From positions 124,001 to 188,000 of the forward strand of contig NZ_JABZEC010000003.1 of assembly GCF_013385145.1 (NCBI RefSeq): a stretch of 64,000 nt of DNA. The letters run 5' to 3'. The notes under the pieces were generated by a model. The model was not told where the DNA came from. It was given only the letters and a program-made list of their open reading frames with translations, and made no database searches. Position 1 is the first letter of the stretch. Every line of letters begins with the position of its first letter. The DNA comes from Bombilactobacillus apium (GTDB lineage: Bacteria; Bacillota; Bacilli; Lactobacillales; Lactobacillaceae). Of this stretch, positions 38,886-47,493 are shown piece after piece. The position numbers and the translations under genes were made by a program.

Positions 38886-40031
38886 TTAAATACCCTTCAT
38901 AATTTTCCTTGTTCCCCATAAGATTCCCCCTACTAAGATAACCAGAATAAGAAAACCCAGCATATTGACTACAAATAAAAAATGTAAATCTTGAATCTGA
39001 AAATATTTTTGTAGGATTAAACTGGTATATGGTGATAGGACTCCGGCCAAGTTATAAGCGATCAAAATGAGTGAATTTTGAATAGTGTTTCCAGCTCCCT
39101 GACGATTAATCGCATTTAAAATCCAAAGGAAAAATTGTCGGACCGCTAAACCGGTAAGAAAGCCAGCGAATACGGTGATTAGGATTCTTTGTGATCCAAC
39201 AATAATCCCCATCGCTAGCGCCAGCAAAAATAAGGCTAACGGTAAGAGCCAATTTTGTAATTTTTGGAATAAAGGTCCGAAAAGAACCCTGCCAAGCATT
39301 GCCCCCAAACTTAACGCCAAGATTACATAACTAGCACTAGTTGCCGTTCCATAACCAGCTTGCACCATCAAAGTTGGGATTTAATTCCCATAATCATATA
39401 CAAACTAATCACGACAAAGGTTAACAACAAATACGCCAACAACGACTAGTACCAGCGGGTTTATCCTATTGGCTTTAAGTCTTCTTTGGGAGATGGTTAA
39501 AGGAACTGCAGGTACGAAGCAAGCAAATAAGATTAAAGTTGGCAAAGTAATCGCATAGGCTAGAAAAGACAAGTGCCAATTAAACTGGACTAATTGCCCA
39601 GCAATAAAAGTACTCAACACACCACCCAAAACTTCAAAACTACTTTGCAAACCCAGCATTTGCAACCGTTCCTGACCAGTGAAAAAATAACTAATCAAAA
39701 CAACTAACAAAGAATTGAAAAAGCCAACCCCTAAGCCAAATAAAGCTCGCGTGATCATTAAAACTACAAAATTATTAACTACTAGCGGTAATAATTCCGC
39801 TAGAGCAGTTAAACTTACTCCTGCCAAAATTATTGGCTTTAAGCCCCACTTATCAGCTAACCAATTACTTCCAATTAACCCCACAATCAAGAAGAGTGAG
39901 GGAATAGTCGTCAATAACTAGACTTGAGCTAAAGGTACTTGGGGAAAAAACTTGGCGAATATAGGAATATTAGCATTAATAGCTGGTGCTGAAGCGGTAA
40001 TTACTTACGCTGATAAAATCGAAAATTTCAT
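38886..40031 (-). pseudogene. broken MFS transporter
   Basis: A single ~380-codon MFS permease spread over several frames. From ATG 40031 the frame reads KFSILSA then hits TAA, continues to VPLAQV and a TAG, then runs open from 39914 (FLIVGLIGSNWLADKWGLKP, GFFNSLLVVLISYFF) to a stop at 39405. The next piece is in another frame (VVISLYMIMGIK) and the last part, MVQAGYGTATSASYV onward, in a third. At least two nonsense codons and two shifts; not functional. Intact relatives are 12-TM drug or metabolite exporters. Confidence 0.88.
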
Positions 40032-40043
40032 TTTTAACTCCTT

Positions 40044-40327
40044 CTAGTTCAACTTAAATTGTTGCAACCACTGATGAAATTGGCCCTGGTGATTCTCTAA
40101 CTCTCGATCATTGACCGGATAATTGGGAGCAAGCCGAATCGTCGCTGGTAATAACTGTCGGCCATTAATCTTTTTTGGGCTTTTTGAGCCTGCCACTCTG
40201 TATTACCCGTTCGCGAAAAATAAATAATTAAAATTTGTGCTGTCGAAGTTAACCGCCGAGTTGCTGGCTGTTGTGCGTTGGTATCAGAGCCATCAGATTG
40301 AGCTCCACGTCCTTTGGAGAGTCGCAT
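40044..40327 (-). pseudogene. broken flavodoxin-like gene
   Basis: The start at 40327 leads through a low-complexity region into TAQILIIYFSRTGNTEWQAQ, the FMN phosphate loop of a flavodoxin. The frame then shifts and the C-terminal piece INGRQLLPATIRLAPNYPV..FHQWLQQFKL is found in the neighbouring frame, ending at 40044. Most of the central fold is missing. It lies just after a TetR-type operator and ahead of the broken MFS gene, probably once one operon. Confidence 0.75.
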
Positions 40328-40343
40328 CTCTAAGTCTCTTTCT

Positions 40344-40370
40344 AAAAATATGACTATCGGTCATATTTTT
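40344..40370. promoter_or_regulatory. TetR-type operator 1
   Basis: A perfect 11-bp inverted repeat, AAAAATATGAC and GTCATATTTTT, with spacer TATCG, placed between tetR and the flavodoxin remnant. Its core TGAC-N5-GTCA recurs at 41033-41045. Confidence 0.8.
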
Positions 40371-40383
40371 TATAAATAAAGGA

Positions 40384-40983
40384 TCATTTTGTTGATCCTG
40401 CTGCTAATTGATAAGGGGCTATTAAATCTTCTAAGTGTTGCATACAAAATTGTTGAGTTGCCGTTACCAAATCATGTTCTGTCGGTGACATACACCACAG
40501 TAAAATTAGCCCGTACATCTGGGTTAATAAAGCATCTGCCAAGTCAGAATTCACACTGGTTGCCGTTAATTTTCCCGCTTGTTCTAATTGCTGAAACAGT
40601 CGCTTTAAAGATCGGGTATCAAATTGCCATTTAGCTTGTTGTTCAGCTACTGCGACATAGCGCAGCCACTGCCGAGCTAATTCCACTTGAGCTTGAGCAA
40701 TCACCGTCATAAAATTCACCAAATATTGTTGAATATTTTCGGTTGCTGTCTGCCCCAAATCAATCTCTTGGTGAGCTATTGAAGCAAAATGTTGTTTACT
40801 GAGTTCCAAAATTAAGTCTTCCTTACGAGAAAAATAATTATAAAAAGTCCCTTTTGCAATTCCACTAGCTTCCACTAAATCAGTCACCGTAACTTTTTCG
40901 TAACCATGTTCTACAATTAAACGTTCCGCCGCCTGCAATAACTTAGCTCGCGTAAGCCGAGCTTTATCTTCACGTCTCCCCAT
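40384..40983 (-). CDS. TetR/AcrR family transcriptional regulator
   Basis: A 199-residue regulator with the TetR HTH at residues ~8-55 (LLQAAERLIVEHGYEKVTVTDLVEASGIAKGTFYNYF) and an all-helical ligand domain. The ATG at 40983 follows GAGGTGA. Two matching palindromes flank it, one upstream of its own start and one in front of the genes it once controlled. The regulator is intact while those genes are broken. Confidence 0.92.
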   Translation of the reverse strand: MGRREDKARLTRAKLLQAAERLIVEHGYEKVTVTDLVEASGIAKGTFYNYFSRKEDLILELSKQHFASIAHQEIDLGQTATENIQQYLVNFMTVIAQAQVELARQWLRYVAVAEQQAKWQFDTRSLKRLFQQLEQAGKLTATSVNSDLADALLTQMYGLILLWCMSPTEHDLVTATQQFCMQHLEDLIAPYQLAAGSTK

Positions 40984-41030
40984 CAACCAATCACCTCAAT
41001 TCCATAATAATGGTTTACACTTTCAAAAAC

Positions 41031-41047
41031 AATGACTGACGGTCATT
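41031..41047. promoter_or_regulatory. TetR-type operator 2
   Basis: AATGAC-TGACG-GTCATT, the same TGAC-N5-GTCA core as at 40344-40370, 48 bases upstream of the tetR start. It implies autoregulation. Confidence 0.75.
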
Positions 41048-41064
41048 TTTAAAGAAAACTATTT

Positions 41065-41365
41065 TCAAAAGACCAGCCGAGTTAATCCTTGTGTCTTGAG
41101 GTCAGCAATTTCTAGACTCTCACTTCCGGCCTTACTAGGATCTACGAACGCAGCCAGGCCAAATCTTGGCCTAATAAAGCTATTTTCACAGCTGCAGGAG
41201 CAGTTGCAGCAACTTCTCGAACAATTTAACGTCCAACGTGGCTAAGCGTTCCGACTGATATAAACTCAAAGTTAAGCGAACGTCTGCAAAAGATGCTTCT
41301 TTTAAAATGTTTTGTTCAACAATTTAGGAGATCCGCCCGCAAGCGTCTAAAATTAAGAACTTCAT
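41065..41365 (-). pseudogene. remnant of a nucleotide-binding oxidoreductase gene
   Basis: From ATG 41365 (ribosome site GAGGAG inside the end of merR) the frame gives KFLILDACGRIS then a TAA, and goes on as IVEQNILKEASFADVRLTL..ERLATLD. This resembles the start of NAD(P)H-binding NmrA/SDR-like proteins (usually MKI.ILGA.G.I). Further fragments occur in other frames (APAAVKIALLGQDLAW; VDPSKAGSESLEIADLKTQG). It is heavily decayed and truncated, so the family is uncertain. Confidence 0.6.
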
Positions 41366-41367
41366 TT

Positions 41368-41775
41368 CTAAGAATCTCCTCGAGAATCAAAATGATCATA
41401 GGCTAATTTTTCTTGTTCATAAGTTAGAGTATGATCTGCAAAGTGATCGACTTTATAAGTTAAATAGTTAATTGTTTTTTGTAGAGTTGCTACTTGCTGG
41501 ATTAATTCTGTGCGTTGATCCTCTAAAAGTTGCTTTCTAACCTGCACGGTAGTCGATCCTTGCCGGTACAACTGGACAAACTCAATTAACTTTTCAATCG
41601 TCATTCCGGCTTTACGTAAGGATTGAATATAAAAAACCCAGTTAAGATCGTGCGGGGTATAGTTTCGATAACCATGCTCATCGCGTTGAATCGCCGGCAA
41701 AAGACCAATTCGTTCCCAATAACGCAAAGTATCCTTGGTCAAAGTAAATTGCTGGGCAACAGCCTCAATTCTCAT
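41368..41775 (-). CDS. MerR family regulator (AdhR-like)
   Basis: A 135-residue MerR protein: HTH with LTKDTLRYWERIGLLPAIQRDEHGYRNYT, then a coiled coil (about 80-110) and no Cys residues, so metals are an unlikely signal. AdhR-type members respond to aldehydes. It follows an aldo/keto reductase gene and precedes the oxidoreductase remnant; AAAGGAAAA lies before the ATG. A MerR-type promoter at 42681-42711 precedes the operon. Confidence 0.9.
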   Translation of the reverse strand: MRIEAVAQQFTLTKDTLRYWERIGLLPAIQRDEHGYRNYTPHDLNWVFYIQSLRKAGMTIEKLIEFVQLYRQGSTTVQVRKQLLEDQRTELIQQVATLQKTINYLTYKVDHFADHTLTYEQEKLAYDHFDSRGDS

Positions 41776-41797
41776 AATTTTCCTTTCCCAACTCTAA

Positions 41798-42640
41798 TTA
41801 ATGTAATTTAAAAATCCTAGCTACAGATTCAGGATCTCGATGATCGAAGAATTGACTTTTATTTTGGTCTAGTTGACTGATTGCCTGCATTTGTTTGGCG
41901 GTCAATTGAAAATCTGTGACTGCTAAATTTTCCGCCATCCTTTGGGGATGAACAGACTTCGCCAAAACCACGATTCCCCGTTGAATTAACCATCGTAAAA
42001 TTACTTGTCCATTTGATTTGCCATACTGGTCCCCAATTTGGGCTAATTGTGAATCTCGAAAGATTCCCTGTTTACCTTCCGCAAACGGCGCCCAAGCTTC
42101 AGCCTGAATTTGCCATTTTTGGAGCCAATTAACAGCTGTTACTTGTTGCTGCCAGGGATTGATTTCGATTTGATTAATTGCTGGTTTTATCTGACTATAC
42201 AAGGTCAAATCTAAGACTCGATCCGGTGAAAAATTAGAAACTCCTAGAGAGCGAATCTTGCCGGCTGCTTGAGCTTCAGCCATTGCCCGCCAAGAACCAA
42301 AAATATCCCCATAAGGTTGATGAATTAAATATAAATCTAAATAATCTAAAGCTAACAATTGCAAAGACTTATCAATTGCCCTTTTAGTAGCCTCATAACC
42401 CGTATCAGTTACCCAAAGTTTACTGGTCACAAATAAGTTTTCTCGAGCAAGACTGCTACGGGCAATTCCTCGACCGACAGCGGCTTCATTGCCATAAAAA
42501 CTGGCAATATCTAATAAGCGATAGCCGGCTTGTAAAGCATCCACCACCGCTTGCTCAGCCACCTTGGGGTCGTCCATTTGGAAAACTCCAAAACCCAACT
42601 GGGGCATTTTTACACCATCATTTAACCGAACCTGTAACAT
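41798..42640 (-). CDS. aldo/keto reductase
   Basis: A 280-residue NADPH-dependent aldo/keto reductase: MPQLGFGVFQMDD at the start, the catalytic Asp/Tyr (RLLDIASFYGNEAAVG), Lys (SKLWVTDTGY), His (YLIHQPYGD), and IEINPWQQQ. It likely reduces aldehydes or 2-ketones such as methylglyoxal. First gene of a reductase-merR operon; its start overlaps GGGAG site spacing well at ATG 42640, better than GTG 42652. Confidence 0.92.
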   Translation of the reverse strand: MLQVRLNDGVKMPQLGFGVFQMDDPKVAEQAVVDALQAGYRLLDIASFYGNEAAVGRGIARSSLARENLFVTSKLWVTDTGYEATKRAIDKSLQLLALDYLDLYLIHQPYGDIFGSWRAMAEAQAAGKIRSLGVSNFSPDRVLDLTLYSQIKPAINQIEINPWQQQVTAVNWLQKWQIQAEAWAPFAEGKQGIFRDSQLAQIGDQYGKSNGQVILRWLIQRGIVVLAKSVHPQRMAENLAVTDFQLTAKQMQAISQLDQNKSQFFDHRDPESVARIFKLH

Positions 42641-42680
42641 TTTAACTCCCACCTTTAGATCTAATTAGAAAACAATTTGG

Positions 42681-42711
42681 AGTTTAAACCCTGGTCCGCA
42701 CTCCAAGGCAA
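42681..42711 (-). promoter_or_regulatory. MerR-type promoter with 19-bp spacer
   Basis: On the minus strand TTGCCT (42711-42706), a 19-base spacer and TAAACT (42686-42681). The spacer contains a dyad (CCTTGGAGT..GGACCAGGG). Over-long spacers with a central dyad are the hallmark of MerR-activated promoters. Confidence 0.75.
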
Positions 42712-42822
42712 GCTTTTTTTAATTTCTATAGTTTTTTTCCTAGATCTGTTTTTTAATTCCGGCAAAATTCGATTTTAAATAAGTTACAGTACTTATTAGA
42801 ACAACGATCAGCAGGAGCCAAA

Positions 42823-42848
42823 TAAAAAAACTAGCTTCTAAGCTAGCT
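42823..42848 (-). terminator. terminator downstream of the PRD regulator
   Basis: On the minus strand CTAGCT-TAGA-AGCTAG followed by TTTTTTTATT. The rest of 42712-43000 shows no gene. Confidence 0.7.
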
Positions 42849-43000
42849 TAACTAAAAGATTTGCAGGCATTGAAAGTTATCGAGGTACCTCCTCATAACT
42901 CAATCTTTTATGAACATTATTGTAGCGTCTCATTCTCCGAAGTTCAAAAAAACAGCCCTGAAAGCTAAATAAGATTTCCTTCAAGCTGCTTTTTAGACAC

Positions 43001-44873
43001 TTAATTAAGTGCTTGGAGGAGCTCGTCACTATTTTTGGCATGATAAGCTTGTTCAATTCTAGGAATGCTATTGGCAAATTGAGAAAAAGTTTGGCACAAG
43101 AATTCCAAATCTTGATCGCCATCACGTTTAGTTTTAATCAAAAACAACAACTTGATAACCGTATCATCCCATAAAATTGGCTTAGTTAGGGAAACAATCA
43201 AGCACAGATTCACTTTGATAATTCGATTGAGGTCTTGAATATGCACGAGACCATTACCAATTTCCTCATATTCTAAAGGCGCGGCAAGATTTTCTTTGAA
43301 AAAACCTTGCTGACAAAGGTAACGACCAATTTCTAATTGGACTTCATCCTTCGTTTGTGCCGTCAGCTGGAGAAAACTTTCTGGACGTAAATACTTCTTC
43401 AAGACTTGCTGGGGGTCAGCAATCGTTTGAATTTGGTGCAATAATTTTTGTGAATTTAATTCTTCTAGATCATCCAAAACAATTAAGCGCTTTAAAGCAA
43501 CCGGTCGCTTTAAAGCGCGCGTAGAAATTATCGTGGTGATCTCCGGTGGAATCTCGGTCGTCAACGAATGGAGAATTTGAAAATCCAGTGCTGGCGGCGT
43601 AATCCGAGCGATTTTGGCTTGAAAAAGTAACTCCTTGGCACAATCGTTTTCGGCGTAGAGACCAATTATCTGCTTATGTTGTAACCGCAATTCCTCCAGA
43701 CCACTTTGGAAATAAAGAATTAGGGCGCCGTATTCACTGGCAGGCAAAGGATAATCCAATAATTCTCGCGAAATAATAGGTGCAACCGAAATAACCATCT
43801 TCGCGGCAAATAAATACTTGCGAAAGTAGACTAGCGTCCGGAGATTTTGGACCGATAACTGCCGTTGTACCCGCCTTTGCAATTGGTAAAGATGGCGTTG
43901 TAAAAAAGACAACAAACGTCTTTGAGCCGTAAAATCGATCCCAAAGTTATCGGCAATTTCCGCCAAAATATGATCTAAAGTTGCGTCTACTTTTCCGGTT
44001 AAATCGGTTACTTTAGTATCGAGGATCTGTTTTAAGTCTAGATGGTAAGCTAAGTAATTAACCGTCTGGGGAGTAAACAATTTCCCAGGAAAAAGAGCCT
44101 GGCTAGCGCTCAAAATATTCAACGCGAGCGCTTCAAGCTGAGGATCACTGATCCAATTAGTTGGATATTCCAAATCTTCTTCCAAGTCTAATCTTTGGGC
44201 CGCAATTAAAACATGGATTGCCAAATCAGCAACCATTGGATCACTAAAATGAACTTTACTTTTCAAGGATTGCGTCGTAATTATTTGTCGAATAGGCTCC
44301 AATAAGGCGGAATGGGCATCATAGATGTCTTGCTGATAATTTGACAATGAGCTCAAGAAATTTTGGTAAAAATAAGCAGCAATTGCACAGCGAAACTGAA
44401 TTTCTGAACCCACAACACAAGTTCCTCGATTAGGTTTTTGGACCAACTGTAATTGATACTGTTGCAAAAGAACTTGCACCTTTTTCATACAGCGTGACAG
44501 AGTCGAATAGCTCACAAAAATTTCCTGAGCGAGATCCTCATACCGCAAATAATGCGGCTGGAGTAACAAACGCTGGATTAGATAGGCTAGGCGATCATAA
44601 TTATTTAAAATCACATCTTTATTCCGACTCAATTCTAAAGAACTGGCCGCCAACTGATATTCATCAGCTAAATGAAACCCCTGTCCGCGTTTAGCTTGCA
44701 AGTAATTATGTTTCTGATTTAATTGACTCCGCAAGTGACTTAAATCTTTTTGAACTGTTTTTGAGGTCACCCCCCAAATAGGCCGCCAATTTGGCTGTCG
44801 TCACATATCCAGGATTCTTTTTTAAATATTCCAAAGTTAATAATTCCCGGTTGGAAAATCTTTTTTGTATCAC
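43001..44873 (-). pseudogene. PRD-type PTS regulator, frameshifted in a six-C tract
   Basis: The long frame (43001-44770) lacks an HTH start. The missing start is upstream in another frame: GTG 44873 after AAGGGGAAG gives IQKRFSNRELLTLEYLKKNPGYVTTAKLAAYLG. Removing one base from CCCCCC at 44770-44775 joins the two as AAYLGVTSKTVQKDL, a normal helix-turn-helix. The joined ~625-residue protein has two HTH units (second: LRYEDLAQEIFVSYSTLSRC), PRD-like helices, an EIIB-like part and a C-terminal EIIA-type domain (GNGLVHIQD). It should control the PTS operon upstream. Confidence 0.8.
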
Positions 44874-44903
44874 GTGCTTCCCCTTTTTTAAGTTAAGATT
44901 ACG

Positions 44904-44934
44904 CCAAAAAAGACCTCGGAAAAATCCGTGGTCT
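44904..44934 (-). terminator. terminator of the PTS operon
   Basis: On the minus strand AGACCACGGA pairs with TCCGAGGTCT around TTTT, followed by TTTTTGG. Confidence 0.9.
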
Positions 44935-44956
44935 CCCTAATTTATGATCCACTTAT

Positions 44957-45775
44957 TTAAAAAATCCCAATGAAGGAACCCATCAAGCCAATGGCCACTG
45001 TTAACAATAAGACAAAGAGTGGACTCTTCTTTTTGCTCTTCAATAACCAAAACATCAATAAAGTGTAACCCAAAGGTAGTAATAAGGGAAAGATTTGATC
45101 CAAATAAGTCTGTAATTTAAAACTCGTTTTTCCAAAATGGAAAGCTAACGGGGTTTTCAACAGCACCATCTGGGCACTCATTGCTCCAATCACCATCAAG
45201 CCGACAATCGTCGCAGCTTTCGAAATTTTAGCAAACAAGCCTGAAGAAGAAATGCTGGTCAGTAAATTAGTCCCTAAGCTATAGCCCCAAACTCCCGCGT
45301 AGTAACGGATAATCAGATGGGGAATATTAAAGGCCAAGAGGAAGAGGATGGGACCCAAAATATTACCTTGTTTAGCTAGTGGGAGAGCTAAAGCGGTCGC
45401 GATAATCCGTAAAGTTCCCCAGAAGAAGGAATCTCCAATCCCCGCGAAAGGCCCCATCAAACTAACTTTAATATTGTTGATAGTCTCGACTTGAAAATCA
45501 GGATCTGTACTGGCTTTTTTCTCCAAAGCTGCCGTAACCCCAGTAATTGCCGGTACTAAATGGGGCGTCGTATTAAAAATTTCTAGATGTCGGACTAAGG
45601 CCTGGGCCTGTTCTTCTTTTGTCTGATAAAAGCGTTTAATCGCCGGCCACATCCCCAAGGCAAAACCCAAGGATTGTTGACTTTCGTAATTATAAGAGTT
45701 TTCTAAAATAAAGGAATTCCAAAAGATTTCATGAAAAAATTTCTTTTCTTCTTTACTATACTTAGACTTAGGCAT
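44957..45775 (-). CDS. PTS mannose-family IID component
   Basis: A 272-residue EIID membrane protein: EIFWNSFILENSYNYESQQSLGFALGMWPAIKRFY in the N-terminal part, GIGDSFFWGTLR in the centre, and C-terminal membrane segments. With EIIC it forms the sugar channel. The ATG at 45775 lies inside the end of EIIC, with GGAGG upstream formed by EIIC's own MED codons, so the two are translationally coupled. Confidence 0.93.
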   Translation of the reverse strand: MPKSKYSKEEKKFFHEIFWNSFILENSYNYESQQSLGFALGMWPAIKRFYQTKEEQAQALVRHLEIFNTTPHLVPAITGVTAALEKKASTDPDFQVETINNIKVSLMGPFAGIGDSFFWGTLRIIATALALPLAKQGNILGPILFLLAFNIPHLIIRYYAGVWGYSLGTNLLTSISSSGLFAKISKAATIVGLMVIGAMSAQMVLLKTPLAFHFGKTSFKLQTYLDQIFPLLLPLGYTLLMFWLLKSKKKSPLFVLLLTVAIGLMGSFIGIF

Positions 45776-46568
45776 CAAATAAATCCTCCATATTATCATC
45801 TTGATTGGTATTTGCAGCTGTTTTAGCCGGGGTATTGTTAGTTTCCCGAGGCTTTTTTTCGAAGACAATCACAAAGGCTAAAATGACCCCGAGTAAAGTT
45901 ACGGCCACGATTGGTAATTTGCCATAAGCAATCATTAAGAAACCTAGCAAGAAATAGAGGAAATTTTTCCGATTCATCATCGGCAGTAATAGTAAACCAA
46001 AACCAACTGCTGGCAATAAGTTTCCGGCCACTGTCAGTCCATTCATAATAACTTTCGGTACTGCTTGAACAAAACTATCAACTGCGTGCGATCCAAATAA
46101 GAGCGCGACAAAGACGACCACAAAATACATCAAAGATTGTAATAACAGTCCTCCCATATTCAACCACCAAAGACCTTTGACATTGGTCCGTTTAGCCAAA
46201 GTCACGGCATAATTCATAAACCAGCTCCGCACGATAAAGATAATAACTTTGAGCGATTGAGCAAGCAAGGCAATTGGTAAAGCCAAGGTCAAAGCCACGG
46301 CCGAACCTTTTCCTGATAAAATCGCAAAGGCCGTTCCTAAACTAGCACCGACTAAAACGTCTGGTGGGACAGCTGCCCCCACTTGAATGGCGCCCATAAA
46401 GACTAATTCCAAACTAGCCCCAATCATAATTCCGGAGCGGACATCACCTAAAACTAAACCTACAACCGTTGAAATCACCAATGGACGATTGACCATGGGT
46501 GTGCCGCCCATTTTTTCCACAAACCAAATTAATGCTGCTACTAAACCTACCAAGAAGGCGTTGGTCAT
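45768..46568 (-). CDS. PTS mannose-family IIC component
   Basis: A 266-residue membrane protein with the EIIC-man signature NRPLVISTVVGLVLGDVRSGIMIGASLELVFMGAIQVGAAVPPDV and about seven membrane helices. The C-terminus is a short hydrophilic tail (TNQDDNMEDLFDA). Third component of the EIIA-B-C-D operon. Confidence 0.94.
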   Translation of the reverse strand: MTNAFLVGLVAALIWFVEKMGGTPMVNRPLVISTVVGLVLGDVRSGIMIGASLELVFMGAIQVGAAVPPDVLVGASLGTAFAILSGKGSAVALTLALPIALLAQSLKVIIFIVRSWFMNYAVTLAKRTNVKGLWWLNMGGLLLQSLMYFVVVFVALLFGSHAVDSFVQAVPKVIMNGLTVAGNLLPAVGFGLLLLPMMNRKNFLYFLLGFLMIAYGKLPIVAVTLLGVILAFVIVFEKKPRETNNTPAKTAANTNQDDNMEDLFDA

Positions 46569-46583
46569 CTTCTTTCATCTCCC

Positions 46584-47057
46584 CTAGTTAATTAAATTCC
46601 CCAATTTTTGCGGTGTATCCGTAGGGACTAAGCGAAAATCAATTGCGGTCCCTGCCGCTTCTAACTGCTGCAATTGAATTTTTTCAGCAGTAGTTAAATA
46701 AGTAAATGGTGTTACCTTTTCCTTAAATTCCTGCTTTTGAACCCCCCCAATATTTAGGGCAATTCCCGCCGGTAATTGCCTTAGTAGTTCCACCGCTCCC
46801 GCCACCGTGTCAGTGACTACAAAAGTCTTTAGGTGAGCAATCCGCGGATTTTGCAGTAACTTTATCGCCTCGGGTATATCACGGATCGCTAGGCGAACTC
46901 CATCGGGCTTAGCCATTTTCATGGCCGCCTGCCGCAGTGAATCTTTGACTGCCACTTCACTGGCGATCACAATCGCTTCGTAGTCCAAGTAGCCTTTCCA
47001 ACTATAGGCAACTTGACCATGTAACAAACGATCGTCAATTCGTACTAATTGAATCAT
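46584..47057 (-). CDS. PTS mannose-family IIB component
   Basis: A 157-residue cytoplasmic phosphotransfer protein starting IQLVRIDDRLLHGQVAYSW; His-14 of LLHGQV is the phosphorylation site. ATG 47057 follows GGAGGACG; the in-frame start at 47078 lies within the end of EIIA. The gene overlaps EIIA by 23 bases. Confidence 0.94.
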   Translation of the reverse strand: MIQLVRIDDRLLHGQVAYSWKGYLDYEAIVIASEVAVKDSLRQAAMKMAKPDGVRLAIRDIPEAIKLLQNPRIAHLKTFVVTDTVAGAVELLRQLPAGIALNIGGVQKQEFKEKVTPFTYLTTAEKIQLQQLEAAGTAIDFRLVPTDTPQKLGNLIN

Positions 47058-47481
47058 CTTCGTCCTCCCCAAAATCATCTCCCGCTGAAGCTACTTGTAA
47101 AAGATCATTAACTACCATAATTTGTTGGTGATTGGTCGCCACAATGGTCCGAATCTGATCGGAAGTTAATTGCTCTGCGGGCGTTGTTAATAATTCCAAG
47201 ACCAAAGGTAGATTAACCCCGGTCAAAATCAAAGTTTGCTTGAGATCGACTAATTTAAGTAAGGCCTGATTAACGCTACCTCCAAATAAATCGGTTAATA
47301 CTAAGAGTGGTTGATCTGGATAAAGCCACTGTTTTTGAGCTTGCGCAAATTTTTGGGTCAGCGATTCTTGATCTAAATACAAGTCAAGGGCTTGAGCCTG
47401 TTTTTGTGGGCCCAAAATTACTTCTACAGCCGAAAGCAAGCCACTGGCCAAATGGCCGTGCGTCACAATTAAAAAATTCAT
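47035..47481 (-). CDS. PTS mannose-family IIA component
   Basis: A 148-residue EIIA-man protein, MNFLIVTHGHLASGLLSAVEVILG, with phospho-His 8 in THGH. It takes phosphate from HPr and passes it to EIIB. LLVLTDLFGGSVNQALL is the conserved second motif. The C-terminus is acidic (GEDEDD). It begins 13 bases after the SIS gene. Confidence 0.94.
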   Translation of the reverse strand: MNFLIVTHGHLASGLLSAVEVILGPQKQAQALDLYLDQESLTQKFAQAQKQWLYPDQPLLVLTDLFGGSVNQALLKLVDLKQTLILTGVNLPLVLELLTTPAEQLTSDQIRTIVATNHQQIMVVNDLLQVASAGDDFGEDEDDSISTN

Positions 47482-47493
47482 CTGATTCCTTTC

